Virus record (IMG/VR): IMGVR_UViG_3300030329_004647
Coordinates: 124,001 to 188,000 of that record
Reading direction: 5' to 3' (one strand)
DNA from: a virus
DNA length: 64,000 bases
Shown here: positions 17,069 through 25,820 of the stretch, piece by piece
Layout of the letters: the number at the start of each line of letters is the position of its first letter
Numbering within the stretch: the stretch's first letter is position 1
Translations under genes and position numbers: made by a program
The notes under the pieces: generated by a model
Database searches by the model: none
Seen by the model: only the letters and a program-made list of their open reading frames with translations
What the model was told of the DNA's origin: nothing

Positions 17069-18039
17069 TTTAATTTTTTTAACCAATCGTTTATCATGTC
17101 ATCCATCATAGTCTCAAAAGTATACTTAGGTTCCCAACCGAGTATTTTTTTAATTTTACTAGAGTCACCCTTTAAATGTTCTAACTCTTCAGGTCTATAA
17201 TATTTTTCATCAGTAACTACATAATCTCTCCAATCTAAATCCAGCTTACTAAAAACATATTCTACTAAATCTTTAACCGTATGAGACACACCCGTTGAAC
17301 ACACATAATCATCTGCTTTGTCATGTTGTAACATTAACCACATAGCTTCTACGTAGTCTTTTGCGTGACCCCAGTCTCTACTTGCATGTAAATTACCCAA
17401 ACTTAATTTATCAGTCAAACCAAGTTTTATTTTTACCGCTTCCTTAGCTACCTTTCCCGTAACAAAATTTGTGCCCCTTCTAGGTGATTCATGATTAAAA
17501 AGAATACCATTACACAAAAACATACCGTAAGAGTTACGATAATTTCTTACTAAATTATAACCATACACTTTTGCACACCCATATGGTGACACAGGATTTA
17601 ATGGGGTGGTTTCTCGTTGATACCCATCTTCATCTATGCTATTTCCAAACATTTCTGAACTACTAGCCTGATACATTTTAGACTTAGGAGATACTAATCT
17701 TATAGATTCTAGAAGATTTAAAGTTCCAGTAGCAATAGAGTGGGTGGTATATATGGGTTGGTCAAAGCTAATTCTAACATGTGATTGAGCTGCAAGATTA
17801 TATATCTCATCAGGTTCACACATCTGTAATACTCTAATTAAAGAGGCCATATCCAACATATCTGCGTATTCCAATCTTATTTTACCGTATACTTCTTTGG
17901 TTAGTCTAGCTGTTTGATTTTCAGCTACAGAATTTCTTTTTAAAATCCCCCAAACCTCATATCCTTTTTCTAATAAAAATTCTGCTAGATATGAACCATC
18001 CTGTCCATTTATTCCTGTTATTAATGCTACTTTACTCAT
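17065..18039 (-). CDS. gmd: GDP-mannose 4,6-dehydratase
   Basis: 324 residues. The NADP motif TGINGQDGSYLAEFLLEKGY is followed by AAQSHVRISFDQP, the active-site Ser/Glu strand QASSSEMFG, YxxxK in SPYGCAKVYGYN, FNHESPRRG and LGNLHASRDWGHAKDYVEAM. This is the full Gmd signature. It converts GDP-mannose to GDP-4-keto-6-deoxymannose, the branch point for GDP-fucose and GDP-colitose. It is shorter than bacterial Gmd (about 370) but the catalytic core is whole. Its TGA overlaps the ATG of the fucose synthase gene, so the two are coupled. Gmd is known in other viruses, for example chloroviruses. Confidence 0.93.
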   Translation of the reverse strand: MSKVALITGINGQDGSYLAEFLLEKGYEVWGILKRNSVAENQTARLTKEVYGKIRLEYADMLDMASLIRVLQMCEPDEIYNLAAQSHVRISFDQPIYTTHSIATGTLNLLESIRLVSPKSKMYQASSSEMFGNSIDEDGYQRETTPLNPVSPYGCAKVYGYNLVRNYRNSYGMFLCNGILFNHESPRRGTNFVTGKVAKEAVKIKLGLTDKLSLGNLHASRDWGHAKDYVEAMWLMLQHDKADDYVCSTGVSHTVKDLVEYVFSKLDLDWRDYVVTDEKYYRPEELEHLKGDSSKIKKILGWEPKYTFETMMDDMINDWLKKLK

Positions 18040-18041
18040 AA

Positions 18042-19115
18042 TTATTTTTTGTATTTTTCTACGTAATCACTACATAGACCCATAATATTTTTATGTTCTT
18101 TATTATCCCATTCAGGCATTACTTGGATTGAATTACTTGTCAGCTCCTTGCCTGGATATGTCCACATTACCCCTTTAGATGTGAGGGTAACATCATCTTC
18201 TTGGTGCCAAAAACAATGTATATCGTTTTCTAACATTTTATTTAAAGCTATTATATTTTTCGCATGACACCATAACTTTTCATTTTTTAAAAATTCTATT
18301 GGTATTTCGTATTGAGGGTTATCGTGGCCTAAATAAAATTTATCATTTACTACCCATACATCCACCTCAACGTCATACCCTAAGTCCAACGCTTTCTTAA
18401 CATACGATGGAGAATTTTCTAATTTTTCATTCTTACCATTTATATTGCCTCTATGAGAAATTAAAATAGTATCGTTTTTTTCTACCAAACCAAATTCCTC
18501 TAGTATTAAAGGTATTGTTTTTTGGTTTGCGTGAATATGAGCCCCATCCCAGTTATCCAACAAGTCTGGTTTGGTATACCCTTCACTATCTATCATTTTA
18601 TAAAAAATACTATAAAAAGGTATAGAGTTTTTTTCACACATCTCTTTTGCGTAGTCATTAAATTCTTTAGTAACCTCATTTCTCTCTAAACACGTACCAA
18701 AAGAAGGTCCCCCGGTATATTTTTTAGTTGGATGCCAACTTGCAATTGGACCCCAAACAGCTACCTTCATTCCCCAGTTTTTAACTTGTAGAACAGCTTC
18801 AATATATCTATCCACACATTCACGTACTATTTCTTTAACTGTTTTATTTTGTAATTCCATTTGTTTTATAAGATGAGCTCTACAATCTACTTCACCACAA
18901 CAAAACAAAATAGTATCATCAGTAGTTATACCAACCCTATTAATTACATTTTGTATTATTGATAATTTTCTTTCTAGTTGATAGGCTGTTACAGGACCTA
19001 ACCTGTATGTTCTAAACCACGGTAATCTATCGTCTGACCTTCCAGGCCATTCGGGAGTCATTAACTCTACACCCGAAAAAACAGCAGAATGACTGTCCCC
19101 AATACAATGTATCAT
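18042..19115 (-). CDS. Two-domain protein: SGNH-hydrolase-like plus GDPD-like
   Basis: 357 residues. Residues 1-205 look like an SGNH/GDSL-type domain: IGDSHS at 5-10 (block I, nucleophile Ser8), CCGEVDCRAH at about 72-81 (in place of the block III GxND), and DNWDGAHIHA (block V DxxH-like) at 188-196. Residues about 215-355 look like a short glycerophosphodiester phosphodiesterase barrel: ISHRG at 219-223, LENSPSYVKKALDLGYDVEVDV with the E-x-D pair, and LGHDNP with His264-Asp265. The GDPD part is roughly 140 residues, shorter than the usual 230-250. The combination could remove acyl or phosphodiester groups from a glycan, which is inference. It lies between gmd and glycosyltransferase genes. 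Confidence 0.65.
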   Translation of the reverse strand: MIHCIGDSHSAVFSGVELMTPEWPGRSDDRLPWFRTYRLGPVTAYQLERKLSIIQNVINRVGITTDDTILFCCGEVDCRAHLIKQMELQNKTVKEIVRECVDRYIEAVLQVKNWGMKVAVWGPIASWHPTKKYTGGPSFGTCLERNEVTKEFNDYAKEMCEKNSIPFYSIFYKMIDSEGYTKPDLLDNWDGAHIHANQKTIPLILEEFGLVEKNDTILISHRGNINGKNEKLENSPSYVKKALDLGYDVEVDVWVVNDKFYLGHDNPQYEIPIEFLKNEKLWCHAKNIIALNKMLENDIHCFWHQEDDVTLTSKGVMWTYPGKELTSNSIQVMPEWDNKEHKNIMGLCSDYVEKYKK

Positions 19116-20092
19116 ATTTCTAATTTTTTAATTATTTCTTCAAAAAAAAGATTTTCTTTTTCCTGAGAAGATTCGTTACCAATATTCCAAGGATTACCAG
19201 CACCATGTATTGTGTTAAACATGGTATGGATGGAAAAACCATTTTTTACGTATAAAACTTTTAATTTATTATTATTTCTGTAAATGTTTTGTGTTACCTC
19301 ATCATAAGCGTCTCTAATCATTCCTGTTATTTCAGTCCACCTATCAGATTTAATAATAAAAAGATTATTATTAAAATAAGGTTCATCTAATTCTGTAAAA
19401 CTATAAGAATGTTTAGACATTAGTCTATTAAAATTAGTGGTGATATAGTCGTTTAGTAAGAAATGACCCTCCCATGAAATTCTCATAGGATGCATACCCA
19501 TTAGATTAGTCCCTAAGTTTCTAAGAATATCATAGTATTTTTTAGGAGACCATTTAGTAGAATTAATAGTAGCTTCATTTAATGGTTCATAATCGACACC
19601 CCACAAACCTTTAGGTAATGGTCTGTCTAAAAAAATGTTATTTAATTTTTCTTTTATCTTTAAGTCAGTTACGAAGTCTTCTATAAACAAATCTACACAA
19701 GGGATTGTAGTAGACATAGTAGGCATAATCTGCATCACTTCAGAACTTTCTAAAACATTTAAATTTTCTATCATATAATCCCAAACATGACACGGAACAA
19801 ATACGTCTTCATCCCACTTCGCTAAATAAGGTGTATCACAATTTTTAGTTTTATTTATCTTAGACATGTAGTTATGTCCGTTTGGGTGGTAAATTATTTC
19901 ACATTCTATATTTTTAAGATGTGTTTTACTATTTTCTAATTCTGATTTATCGTCTGGATTATCAGCTAGAACAACAACTTTAATTTTATCTTTATTTTCT
20001 TTTTTTATGCCTGATAACATACTAAAAGCTGCTTTGTGAAATTTAGCTCTAGTGTGTGAAAGATAGTATAATGTTAAAAGTTTATTGTTCAT
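19112..20092 (-). CDS. Putative glycosyltransferase (GT-A-like)
   Basis: 326 residues. A DxD-like metal site stands in PYLAKWDEDVFVP after an N-terminal Rossmann-like half with VVVLADNPDDKSEL and IEIIYHPNGHNYMSKIN-type loops. The rest is polar, with aromatic-rich stretches such as KGLWGVDYEPLNE and RISWEGHFLLND. No named family is certain. It overlaps the genes on both sides by 4-11 bases, within a run of glycan genes, which supports a sugar-transfer role. Substrate and acceptor unknown. Confidence 0.55.
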   Translation of the reverse strand: MNNKLLTLYYLSHTRAKFHKAAFSMLSGIKKENKDKIKVVVLADNPDDKSELENSKTHLKNIECEIIYHPNGHNYMSKINKTKNCDTPYLAKWDEDVFVPCHVWDYMIENLNVLESSEVMQIMPTMSTTIPCVDLFIEDFVTDLKIKEKLNNIFLDRPLPKGLWGVDYEPLNEATINSTKWSPKKYYDILRNLGTNLMGMHPMRISWEGHFLLNDYITTNFNRLMSKHSYSFTELDEPYFNNNLFIIKSDRWTEITGMIRDAYDEVTQNIYRNNNKLKVLYVKNGFSIHTMFNTIHGAGNPWNIGNESSQEKENLFFEEIIKKLEI

Positions 20093-20876
20093 TTTTTAAT
20101 ATTTCTTTTTTTATATATGTCTTTAGAGGACAATCTTTTTTGTAATTTACTCTTTTTACTGATACGTAACCCTCATTAAACTTTTCATTAATTTGTTCTT
20201 GTGTAAGAATCCAGTTTTTATTGGGACACGATGGGTCAAAAGTACCAAAAAATGGTGGAAATTTCCACTCCTGACCTGTTAGTAATGCCATAAAACCTGG
20301 GTATAATGAAATCATATCTTGATTCGGATACAACTCAACACACACGTCTATATGCTTTTTACATAGTAACATAGACTCCCTTGTTAAGGTCATGTGTTCC
20401 CAGTTAGAGGCCATAGGTGTAGGAACATTTAATACTTTATGCATATCTTTTTGGTCCCAACGCCCGTAAGGTTGAGTTAACGGGTCTCCTTTAATATCAG
20501 TACTAAAATCTTTACCAGTATAATCAGAGTCCCAGTTAGGTGTGTTATAAAACATCACATAGTTTATATTTTTTTCATAATCAAAAGGCCTTATAAAGTA
20601 TTGATTTGCTGATACTAAACAAAAATGGTCAAAAGAGTTAATCTCTTCTTCTGTAAGACTTTTTACAAGTTCTATAAAAGCACCAAAAATAAAAGATGAA
20701 TGATTAACTGGACCTACATTATGTCTAGTTTTAATCTTAGGATGTTTAACGGTTGGATGATTAACAAAAAAATCACAGTTATCATGTAGAGAACCTATGT
20801 TGTCAACAATATCCTGTATATCATCATAATCATGAACCCCACAATGACCAAAAATTACAAAACCACATCTATTCAT
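20082..20876 (-). CDS. Putative glycosyltransferase (GT14-like layout)
   Basis: 264 residues. The N-terminal strand CGFVIFGHCGVHDYDDIQ is followed by CDFFVNHPTVKH, a variable loop, and FDHFCLVSANQYFIRPFD, which resembles the central strand of core-2/I-branching (GT14-like) enzymes where the text reads ...FxxLSGxDxPI.... The C-terminal half has SNWEHMTLTRES and FPPFFGTFDP. The match is by layout only. Context inside the glycan operon makes sugar transfer likely. Confidence 0.5.
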   Translation of the reverse strand: MNRCGFVIFGHCGVHDYDDIQDIVDNIGSLHDNCDFFVNHPTVKHPKIKTRHNVGPVNHSSFIFGAFIELVKSLTEEEINSFDHFCLVSANQYFIRPFDYEKNINYVMFYNTPNWDSDYTGKDFSTDIKGDPLTQPYGRWDQKDMHKVLNVPTPMASNWEHMTLTRESMLLCKKHIDVCVELYPNQDMISLYPGFMALLTGQEWKFPPFFGTFDPSCPNKNWILTQEQINEKFNEGYVSVKRVNYKKDCPLKTYIKKEILKNEQ

Positions 20877-20877
20877 T

Positions 20878-21213
20878 TTAATTACCTTTATACGCTCTAA
20901 TTGAATTTATTTTATTTTCAGAATCAAATGTGATAATATCCGTCACTAATAATGTGTCAGTTTCATTTATAACTACTTCTATTTCACAAGCAACAGTATT
21001 GTCTTCTTGAAACATTTTACTTGGTCTAACTTCCACAGACTCAACCGCTTCAAAAATTTGTTCATTTGATTTTATAACATTATCTAATCCTTTTGAATTA
21101 ACCTCCCAATCACGTAAATAACAATCTTCTGAAAGAAGTTTTCTTAATCCATCTAAATCTTGATTGGAAAAAGTTTTAAAGTAGGTTAAACATATATTTT
21201 TTAAATTGTCCAT
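20878..21213 (-). CDS. NTF2-like / SnoaL-like small protein
   Basis: 111 residues with the usual alpha/beta-cone order: helix CLTYFKTFSNQDLDGLRKLL, SEDCYLRDWEV strand, GLDNVIKSNEQIFEAVE helix, then strands VEVRPSKMFQ, NTVACEIEVVINE and TLLVTDIITFDSENKI. This fold serves as small-molecule isomerase or as a binding domain. Here it lies between a GatZ-like aldolase gene and glycosyltransferase genes, so a role on a sugar intermediate is possible. The start overlaps the end of the upstream gene by 13 bases. Confidence 0.65.
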   Translation of the reverse strand: MDNLKNICLTYFKTFSNQDLDGLRKLLSEDCYLRDWEVNSKGLDNVIKSNEQIFEAVESVEVRPSKMFQEDNTVACEIEVVINETDTLLVTDIITFDSENKINSIRAYKGN

Positions 21214-22193
21214 TCTATTAATTTTTTTATATGAGCTTTAATTTTTTCTTTAATGGTACCTTCCACTTCTCCAAGCTCACTTTTTAATGATAAAAATTTA
21301 TTATCAGATAGTACATAATGACCACATATTTCTACCAAAGTTTTTTTATTATCTTGAGGAATGAAATCTTCATTTACCCACTTTCTCCACCTATTAGATT
21401 CTAGACAAATTTCAAAAAATATTTCTTTTTGTTCTTCGTTCATTAATGAGTATAAAATAGTAGATTCTAACCGACCAAGTTCAGGAGCTATATTAATAGC
21501 GTCTAAACCATTTTGAAATCTAGATTGAAAATCTTTTTGAGATATATAATCCCCGTTATGTTCTTTGGATAGTAAATTAAATTTTTTTACTAAAGTAACC
21601 ATAGATAATAATTTATTCACATCATAAGTTCCTGTATTATGTGTTTCCTTTAATCCTGTTCCTGACTGTATAACACAAAATTTAATTTTAGAAAAAATAT
21701 TATCGGTTAGTTCTTTTTTAACCCTGGTCAACATATATGATATATCATCTAAAGAAAATGGACGTATACCCTCCTCGGTTCCTATCTCAAATAATATATT
21801 AGGATTTTGTTGGTGACAAAATTTAATTAAGTCTATAGTTTTATCTACCCCCTCCTTTATGTCTTTTATTTTTACCCAAGGGTCTATATGTATTAAATCT
21901 AAATATTTACAATCGTGGTTTAAAGAGTTATAACCATCGTCATCTTTATATCCTTGTCCAGGCCCTGCATGGTCCCGTTGCACTTCTATAAGATTAGTTT
22001 TAGATTTAATATAAGACATAAACTTTTCGGTTGTCCAGTTATTAACATAACCGCCGTCAAATTCTACCTGTCTTCTAGAAGGTATGAGTGTTATAATAGT
22101 TTGTAGTTCATTAGCTAATTCTATAGTGGAGTCCACTATATTTTTACTCATAGGTCCTACGTAAAGTTTTGCTGTTGTTGTATTGTTTTCCAT
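21201..22193 (-). CDS. GatZ/KbaZ-like TIM-barrel protein
   Basis: 330 residues. The order ITLIPSRRQVEFDGGYVN, NWTTEKFMSYIK, IEVQRDHAGPGQG, then KYLDLIHIDPWVK, ILFEIGTEEG and KFCVIQSGTG follows the family of D-tagatose-1,6-bisphosphate aldolase subunits (GatZ/KbaZ), in which the SNQV.Q.GGYTG and GGDHLGP loops stand at the same places. Members in surface-glycan clusters are thought to handle phosphosugars. The substrate here is unknown. The gene overlaps the kinase-nucleotidyltransferase gene by 37 bases, so the two likely act in one route. The call is from motif layout; confidence moderate. Confidence 0.6.
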   Translation of the reverse strand: MENNTTTAKLYVGPMSKNIVDSTIELANELQTIITLIPSRRQVEFDGGYVNNWTTEKFMSYIKSKTNLIEVQRDHAGPGQGYKDDDGYNSLNHDCKYLDLIHIDPWVKIKDIKEGVDKTIDLIKFCHQQNPNILFEIGTEEGIRPFSLDDISYMLTRVKKELTDNIFSKIKFCVIQSGTGLKETHNTGTYDVNKLLSMVTLVKKFNLLSKEHNGDYISQKDFQSRFQNGLDAINIAPELGRLESTILYSLMNEEQKEIFFEICLESNRWRKWVNEDFIPQDNKKTLVEICGHYVLSDNKFLSLKSELGEVEGTIKEKIKAHIKKLIEWTI

Positions 22194-23752
22194 AGATTGT
22201 ATTTTCCAAAGTAGTATAAGAATAAATCAAATGGATGATGATGTAAAGGAGACATGTTTAACCATATTATAGAAGTTAATATTTTTACCTTATCCAGGCT
22301 TAAATTTTTATCTAAAATAAATTGATGTAGTGTTTTTTCACACATAGATAATAAATGTCTACGATTTATATCACAATATATTTTGTCATCACCAATTTCT
22401 ATATTGAATAAATTATCATTAATAATATCATGATTAACAATTAAATTATGATTAAGTTTAGCTAAATCATAATGTATATCCCCTAATTTTAACTCTCCAC
22501 CAAAATCCTGCCTCCAATCTATTAAAGAAAAAGAACCATCCGATTTTTCTATAATATTCTCTAATATAAAATCTCCGTGAAAATAATTAGGTGAATTAAC
22601 ATTAGTTAGAATGTTTTTAACTAGTGATAGTTGGTATTTTACTGGTGGTATATACTCATCATTTATTATTTCTTCTTTATCTACTATATGTTGTTTTTTA
22701 ATTAAAGAATCTAATCGACTAATAGTTTTTTTAATGTAAAAATCTTCACAAATGTCTCTAAATTCATTTACTGATGGATAAATAACATTTTTATCCACAC
22801 CCTTAGACCATAGGTTAATATCAGTCCAGTTTAGTAAATCACTAAAACTTTTAGGTGTGACAGAACGTGAAAATAACTCACCCTCTACTAATTCGTATTT
22901 ATAGAAATTTTTAGTGCTGTCTATAATTTTAGGTACCGAATCCCCAAGAATAGAAGCTCTATCGACTCTTTTTTTAACAATATCTTTATTGTGGAAAAAT
23001 TTTATAACTTTATTATCTAAAATATAAATGGATTCATCTAACTTATCTAAAACATTTATTTCATTATTAATTACTTTTCTTGCTTTATTTAATGAAGATA
23101 CATTTCCTATGTCTTGCCATTTATGACATTCTTCTAAAACAAAACTATTTTTTTTCATCATTTTACTGTAGACATCACAATCAGATATGGAGTCATTAAC
23201 TCTATCCGTGTACACCTCATATAAACAAGACCAAAAATTTACATAGTCATTAATCCCAGCTACACCAACAAATTCATAATCATAGTTAAGTTCTCCTTTT
23301 TCATTAATTCTAGATATCTTAGAACCAGAAACATTTAATGTTCTATATTGAGAACTATTAATTTTTTTATGGCCAACAAGATAGTTTTTATTTGGGGTTA
23401 TATTTTGATAGTCTAAAATAGTATCACAAGCATGAAAAATAAAAGGACATTGTAAGTGATTTTTGGTTTGAAGCATCGAGTAAACCAAACTACTTCCTTT
23501 TCCAGAAAATACGTCAACCCACACAAATTGAAATTTTCTATCTGGGTATGCTAATTCTAAAAATTCTTTAACATGGTCACCAAAATGACCAAGGGTTATA
23601 ACAAACTCTACAGTTTTAGGGTAAGATTCTATTATATAAGATATAGCAGGTTTAGGACCGATTCTTACTAGAGATTTATTGGTAAAATTTGTTATTTCAC
23701 CTAATCTAGACCCCAATCCTGATGTTGTCAGTAATACCTTATACTCTTCCAT
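22157..23752 (-). CDS. Bifunctional sugar nucleotidyltransferase and APH-like kinase
   Basis: 531 residues. Residues 1-230 form an NTP-transferase domain: LLTTSGLGSRLGEITNFTNK with the pyrophosphorylase G-x-G-x-R loop and downstream Lys, FIFHACDTIL with the metal-binding Asp110, and FVGVAGINDY. Residues 245-531 form an aminoglycoside-phosphotransferase-type kinase: YFHGDFILENI (catalytic Asp394, Asn399) and LIDWRQDFGG (metal Asp412), then LGDIHYDLAKLNH. A kinase that phosphorylates an alcohol and a transferase that adds a nucleotide would together activate a small alcohol or sugar, as LicA and LicC do for choline in separate proteins. The substrate is unknown; the adjacent GatZ-like protein may make it. 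Confidence 0.8.
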   Translation of the reverse strand: MEEYKVLLTTSGLGSRLGEITNFTNKSLVRIGPKPAISYIIESYPKTVEFVITLGHFGDHVKEFLELAYPDRKFQFVWVDVFSGKGSSLVYSMLQTKNHLQCPFIFHACDTILDYQNITPNKNYLVGHKKINSSQYRTLNVSGSKISRINEKGELNYDYEFVGVAGINDYVNFWSCLYEVYTDRVNDSISDCDVYSKMMKKNSFVLEECHKWQDIGNVSSLNKARKVINNEINVLDKLDESIYILDNKVIKFFHNKDIVKKRVDRASILGDSVPKIIDSTKNFYKYELVEGELFSRSVTPKSFSDLLNWTDINLWSKGVDKNVIYPSVNEFRDICEDFYIKKTISRLDSLIKKQHIVDKEEIINDEYIPPVKYQLSLVKNILTNVNSPNYFHGDFILENIIEKSDGSFSLIDWRQDFGGELKLGDIHYDLAKLNHNLIVNHDIINDNLFNIEIGDDKIYCDINRRHLLSMCEKTLHQFILDKNLSLDKVKILTSIIWLNMSPLHHHPFDLFLYYFGKYNLWKTIQQQQNFT

Positions 23753-24086
23753 AATTATCCTCTAATCGTACGATATCGTCCTCCCCAAAATACTCACCCC
23801 ATTGAACCTCAATGAAAATCATATCATTACTACTATTATTAATAGGTCTATGCTTATCACCAACAGGAACTAAAATAGTACTACCGACAGTGACCTCAAT
23901 AACTTCATCATTAAGAATAACTTGTCCCGAACCCTGTACTACTGTCCACACTTCATTTCTTTTGTGGTGATATTGGTAACTTGGGGCACCGCCAGGTTTA
24001 ATAACTATTCTTTTAACTTTACAATAATCACAATCTAATAAATTTTCAAAAGTACCCCACGGTCTTTCTTCATTGTAGTTTTTCAT
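23739..24086 (-). CDS. Stand-alone cupin, type II phosphomannose isomerase-like
   Basis: 115 residues. It matches the cupin domain found at the end of ManC/AlgA-type proteins: RPWGTFENL at the start, VKRIVIKPGGAPSYQYHHKRNEVWTVV with the metal-binding His pair and Glu, VPVGDKHRPINN, and IEVQWGEYFGEDDIVRLEDNYGR at the end. In the bifunctional enzymes this domain converts fructose-6-phosphate to mannose-6-phosphate, the first step toward GDP-mannose. Here it stands alone and overlaps the upstream HAD gene by 4 bases and the downstream gene by 14. It could feed the gmd route. A different sugar isomerase specificity is possible. Confidence 0.8.
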   Translation of the reverse strand: MKNYNEERPWGTFENLLDCDYCKVKRIVIKPGGAPSYQYHHKRNEVWTVVQGSGQVILNDEVIEVTVGSTILVPVGDKHRPINNSSNDMIFIEVQWGEYFGEDDIVRLEDNYGRV

Positions 24087-24451
24087 ATTTTTAAATCTTT
24101 TATACCTTCAGTATTACGTCTTAAATTAACTGCAAAGGCAGTACCAGTCCTACCATCTTCCTTCATGTCGTTTATCAAATATCTTACTCCACCACCAAAA
24201 CCCATGACTAGTTGGTCATAAATTATTCCAGCTTCTGACAATTGTTGTTCAGTTTGTTTTCTAGCGGTATTTCTTCTACCAGTAGTTAAAACAATATGGT
24301 ATCCCTTTTTTTCCCATTCTAAAAGCTTCTCAATGGTTCCAGGGAGAGGTTCCATTTTAGCATTAGGTTTTGTAGCCTCACTAGGTAACATATGTTTAAC
24401 CAATGTACCATCTATATCACAAAATATTGTTTTAGGTCTATTTTCACTCAT
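24083..24451 (-). CDS. HAD-family sugar phosphatase-like protein
   Basis: 122 residues. Motif I is FCDIDGTLVKH (nucleophile Asp and general-acid Asp present), motif II is VLTTGR and the rest is a small alpha/beta unit ending in YLINDMKEDGRTGTAF. Length and layout fit the small capless HAD proteins seen in capsule and LPS clusters. Dephosphorylation of a sugar phosphate is likely. It lies between a RfbH-like dehydratase and the cupin isomerase with overlaps or near-contacts, so it should be co-translated with them. Confidence 0.75.
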   Translation of the reverse strand: MSENRPKTIFCDIDGTLVKHMLPSEATKPNAKMEPLPGTIEKLLEWEKKGYHIVLTTGRRNTARKQTEQQLSEAGIIYDQLVMGFGGGVRYLINDMKEDGRTGTAFAVNLRRNTEGIKDLKI

Positions 24452-24452
24452 T

Positions 24453-25808
24453 TTATAATTTTTTTGAAATTTTATTTATAACAGTGTCTATGTAATCGAA
24501 TACTTCTTCAGTGTAGTGTGGAGAAGCCCCAACAAAAAACACTCTATCTAAAACAATATTTGCTTTAGGGTAGTCTTTATAATCACCTAGGTGTTTATAT
24601 CCAGGGTGTAGAAGTATATTACCAGCAAAGTAATTTCTAGTCTGTATTTTATTATCTTCTAACTCCTTCACAATTATTCTTTTTTGTTCAGCACTTTCAC
24701 AAATAAAAGGAGTACCGAACCAAGAGGTTTCGGCTTTTTCTAATTCTATAGGAACCCTTAATGAAGGAATATTTTTTTGAAAAATTTCGGTTATTCTATT
24801 TTTACTAATAATTCTACGTTCATGTATTTCATCAAATTTATCTAGTTGAACTAGACCTATAGCTCCTTGCATGTCTAAAGGTTTTAGATTATAACCCACA
24901 TTAGTGAATACGTATTTATGGTCAACAATTCCATCGTAATCTTCTAACCAAGGACTAAATCTTTTTCCACAAGTACCACAACCCAGAAGATTAGCTGAAC
25001 CTACACAATAACAATCTCTCCCCCACCAAGCAAAACTTCTAGCTAACTCTATAATTTTTGGATTTGCTGACGAAACCATCCCGCCTTCACCAGTGGTAAT
25101 GTGGTGAGCTGGATAAAATGAACATGATGAAGCGATAGAGTAGTCTGTAAGGTACTTACCGTCCCACTTACTACCCAGACTATCGCAATTATCCATAATT
25201 AATTGTATGTTATGTTTTTTAGCTATTTCATTTAACTTATCAAAATCTGGTGAGTTACCTAGTACAGGAGATATGAATATAGCTTTAGTTTTTTCGGTCA
25301 CTAAATCTTCTATTAAATCCACATCAAAGTTAAGAGTGTCTAATTCTATATCTACAAAAATAGGTGTTAAATTATTTTGTACTAAAGGAGCTAGAGTAGT
25401 CGGAAATCCTACCACTGAAATTAAAACCTCATCACCATCATTCCAACCAAAGTATTTTTTAAGAGCGGCTATTAATACAAGATTTGCAGAACTTCCAGAA
25501 TTAACCATAGTAGATTTTTGAAAATTAAAAATTCTAGAAAACATCGTTTCAAATCTATGTACGTTTGCACCTGTTGCTAACCACTTACCATATAAAAAAG
25601 CTTCCATAGCTGCAACCACTTCCCGTGTGTTCCAGTACGGTCCAGAATAGTATATAGGGGTTTTTCCTGGTTCAAATTTTTGATTTACATTATAGGCATA
25701 TTTTAAAATAGGATTTTCTTCATTTAACTCAGCTACAATCTCCTCTATATGTTCTACTTTATTTTTCTTTTTAGTAAGTCCTAATATTTTTTTAAGTTTT
25801 TTTATCAT
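24453..25808 (-). CDS. rfbH: PLP/Fe-S nucleotide-sugar 3-dehydratase, RfbH-like
   Basis: 451 residues. DegT/DnrJ fold with SGSSANL at about 104-110, IMDNCDSLGSKW, and His in place of the Schiff-base Lys in SFYPAHHITTGEGG (His235-His236). A cysteine cluster RDCYCVGSANLLGCGTCGKR (Cys266, 268, 277, 280) stands where RfbH/E1 enzymes carry their [2Fe-2S] ligands (RDCWC...C..TCGKRF). RfbH removes the 3-OH of CDP-4-keto-6-deoxyglucose using PMP and one-electron transfer to make 3,6-dideoxy sugars. No CDP-glucose enzymes (RfbF/RfbG) are evident, so the nucleotide carrier here is uncertain. The first 35 residues are an extra charged extension. Confidence 0.85.
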   Translation of the reverse strand: MIKKLKKILGLTKKKNKVEHIEEIVAELNEENPILKYAYNVNQKFEPGKTPIYYSGPYWNTREVVAAMEAFLYGKWLATGANVHRFETMFSRIFNFQKSTMVNSGSSANLVLIAALKKYFGWNDGDEVLISVVGFPTTLAPLVQNNLTPIFVDIELDTLNFDVDLIEDLVTEKTKAIFISPVLGNSPDFDKLNEIAKKHNIQLIMDNCDSLGSKWDGKYLTDYSIASSCSFYPAHHITTGEGGMVSSANPKIIELARSFAWWGRDCYCVGSANLLGCGTCGKRFSPWLEDYDGIVDHKYVFTNVGYNLKPLDMQGAIGLVQLDKFDEIHERRIISKNRITEIFQKNIPSLRVPIELEKAETSWFGTPFICESAEQKRIIVKELEDNKIQTRNYFAGNILLHPGYKHLGDYKDYPKANIVLDRVFFVGASPHYTEEVFDYIDTVINKISKKL

Positions 25809-25820
25809 TCCTTTTAATTT

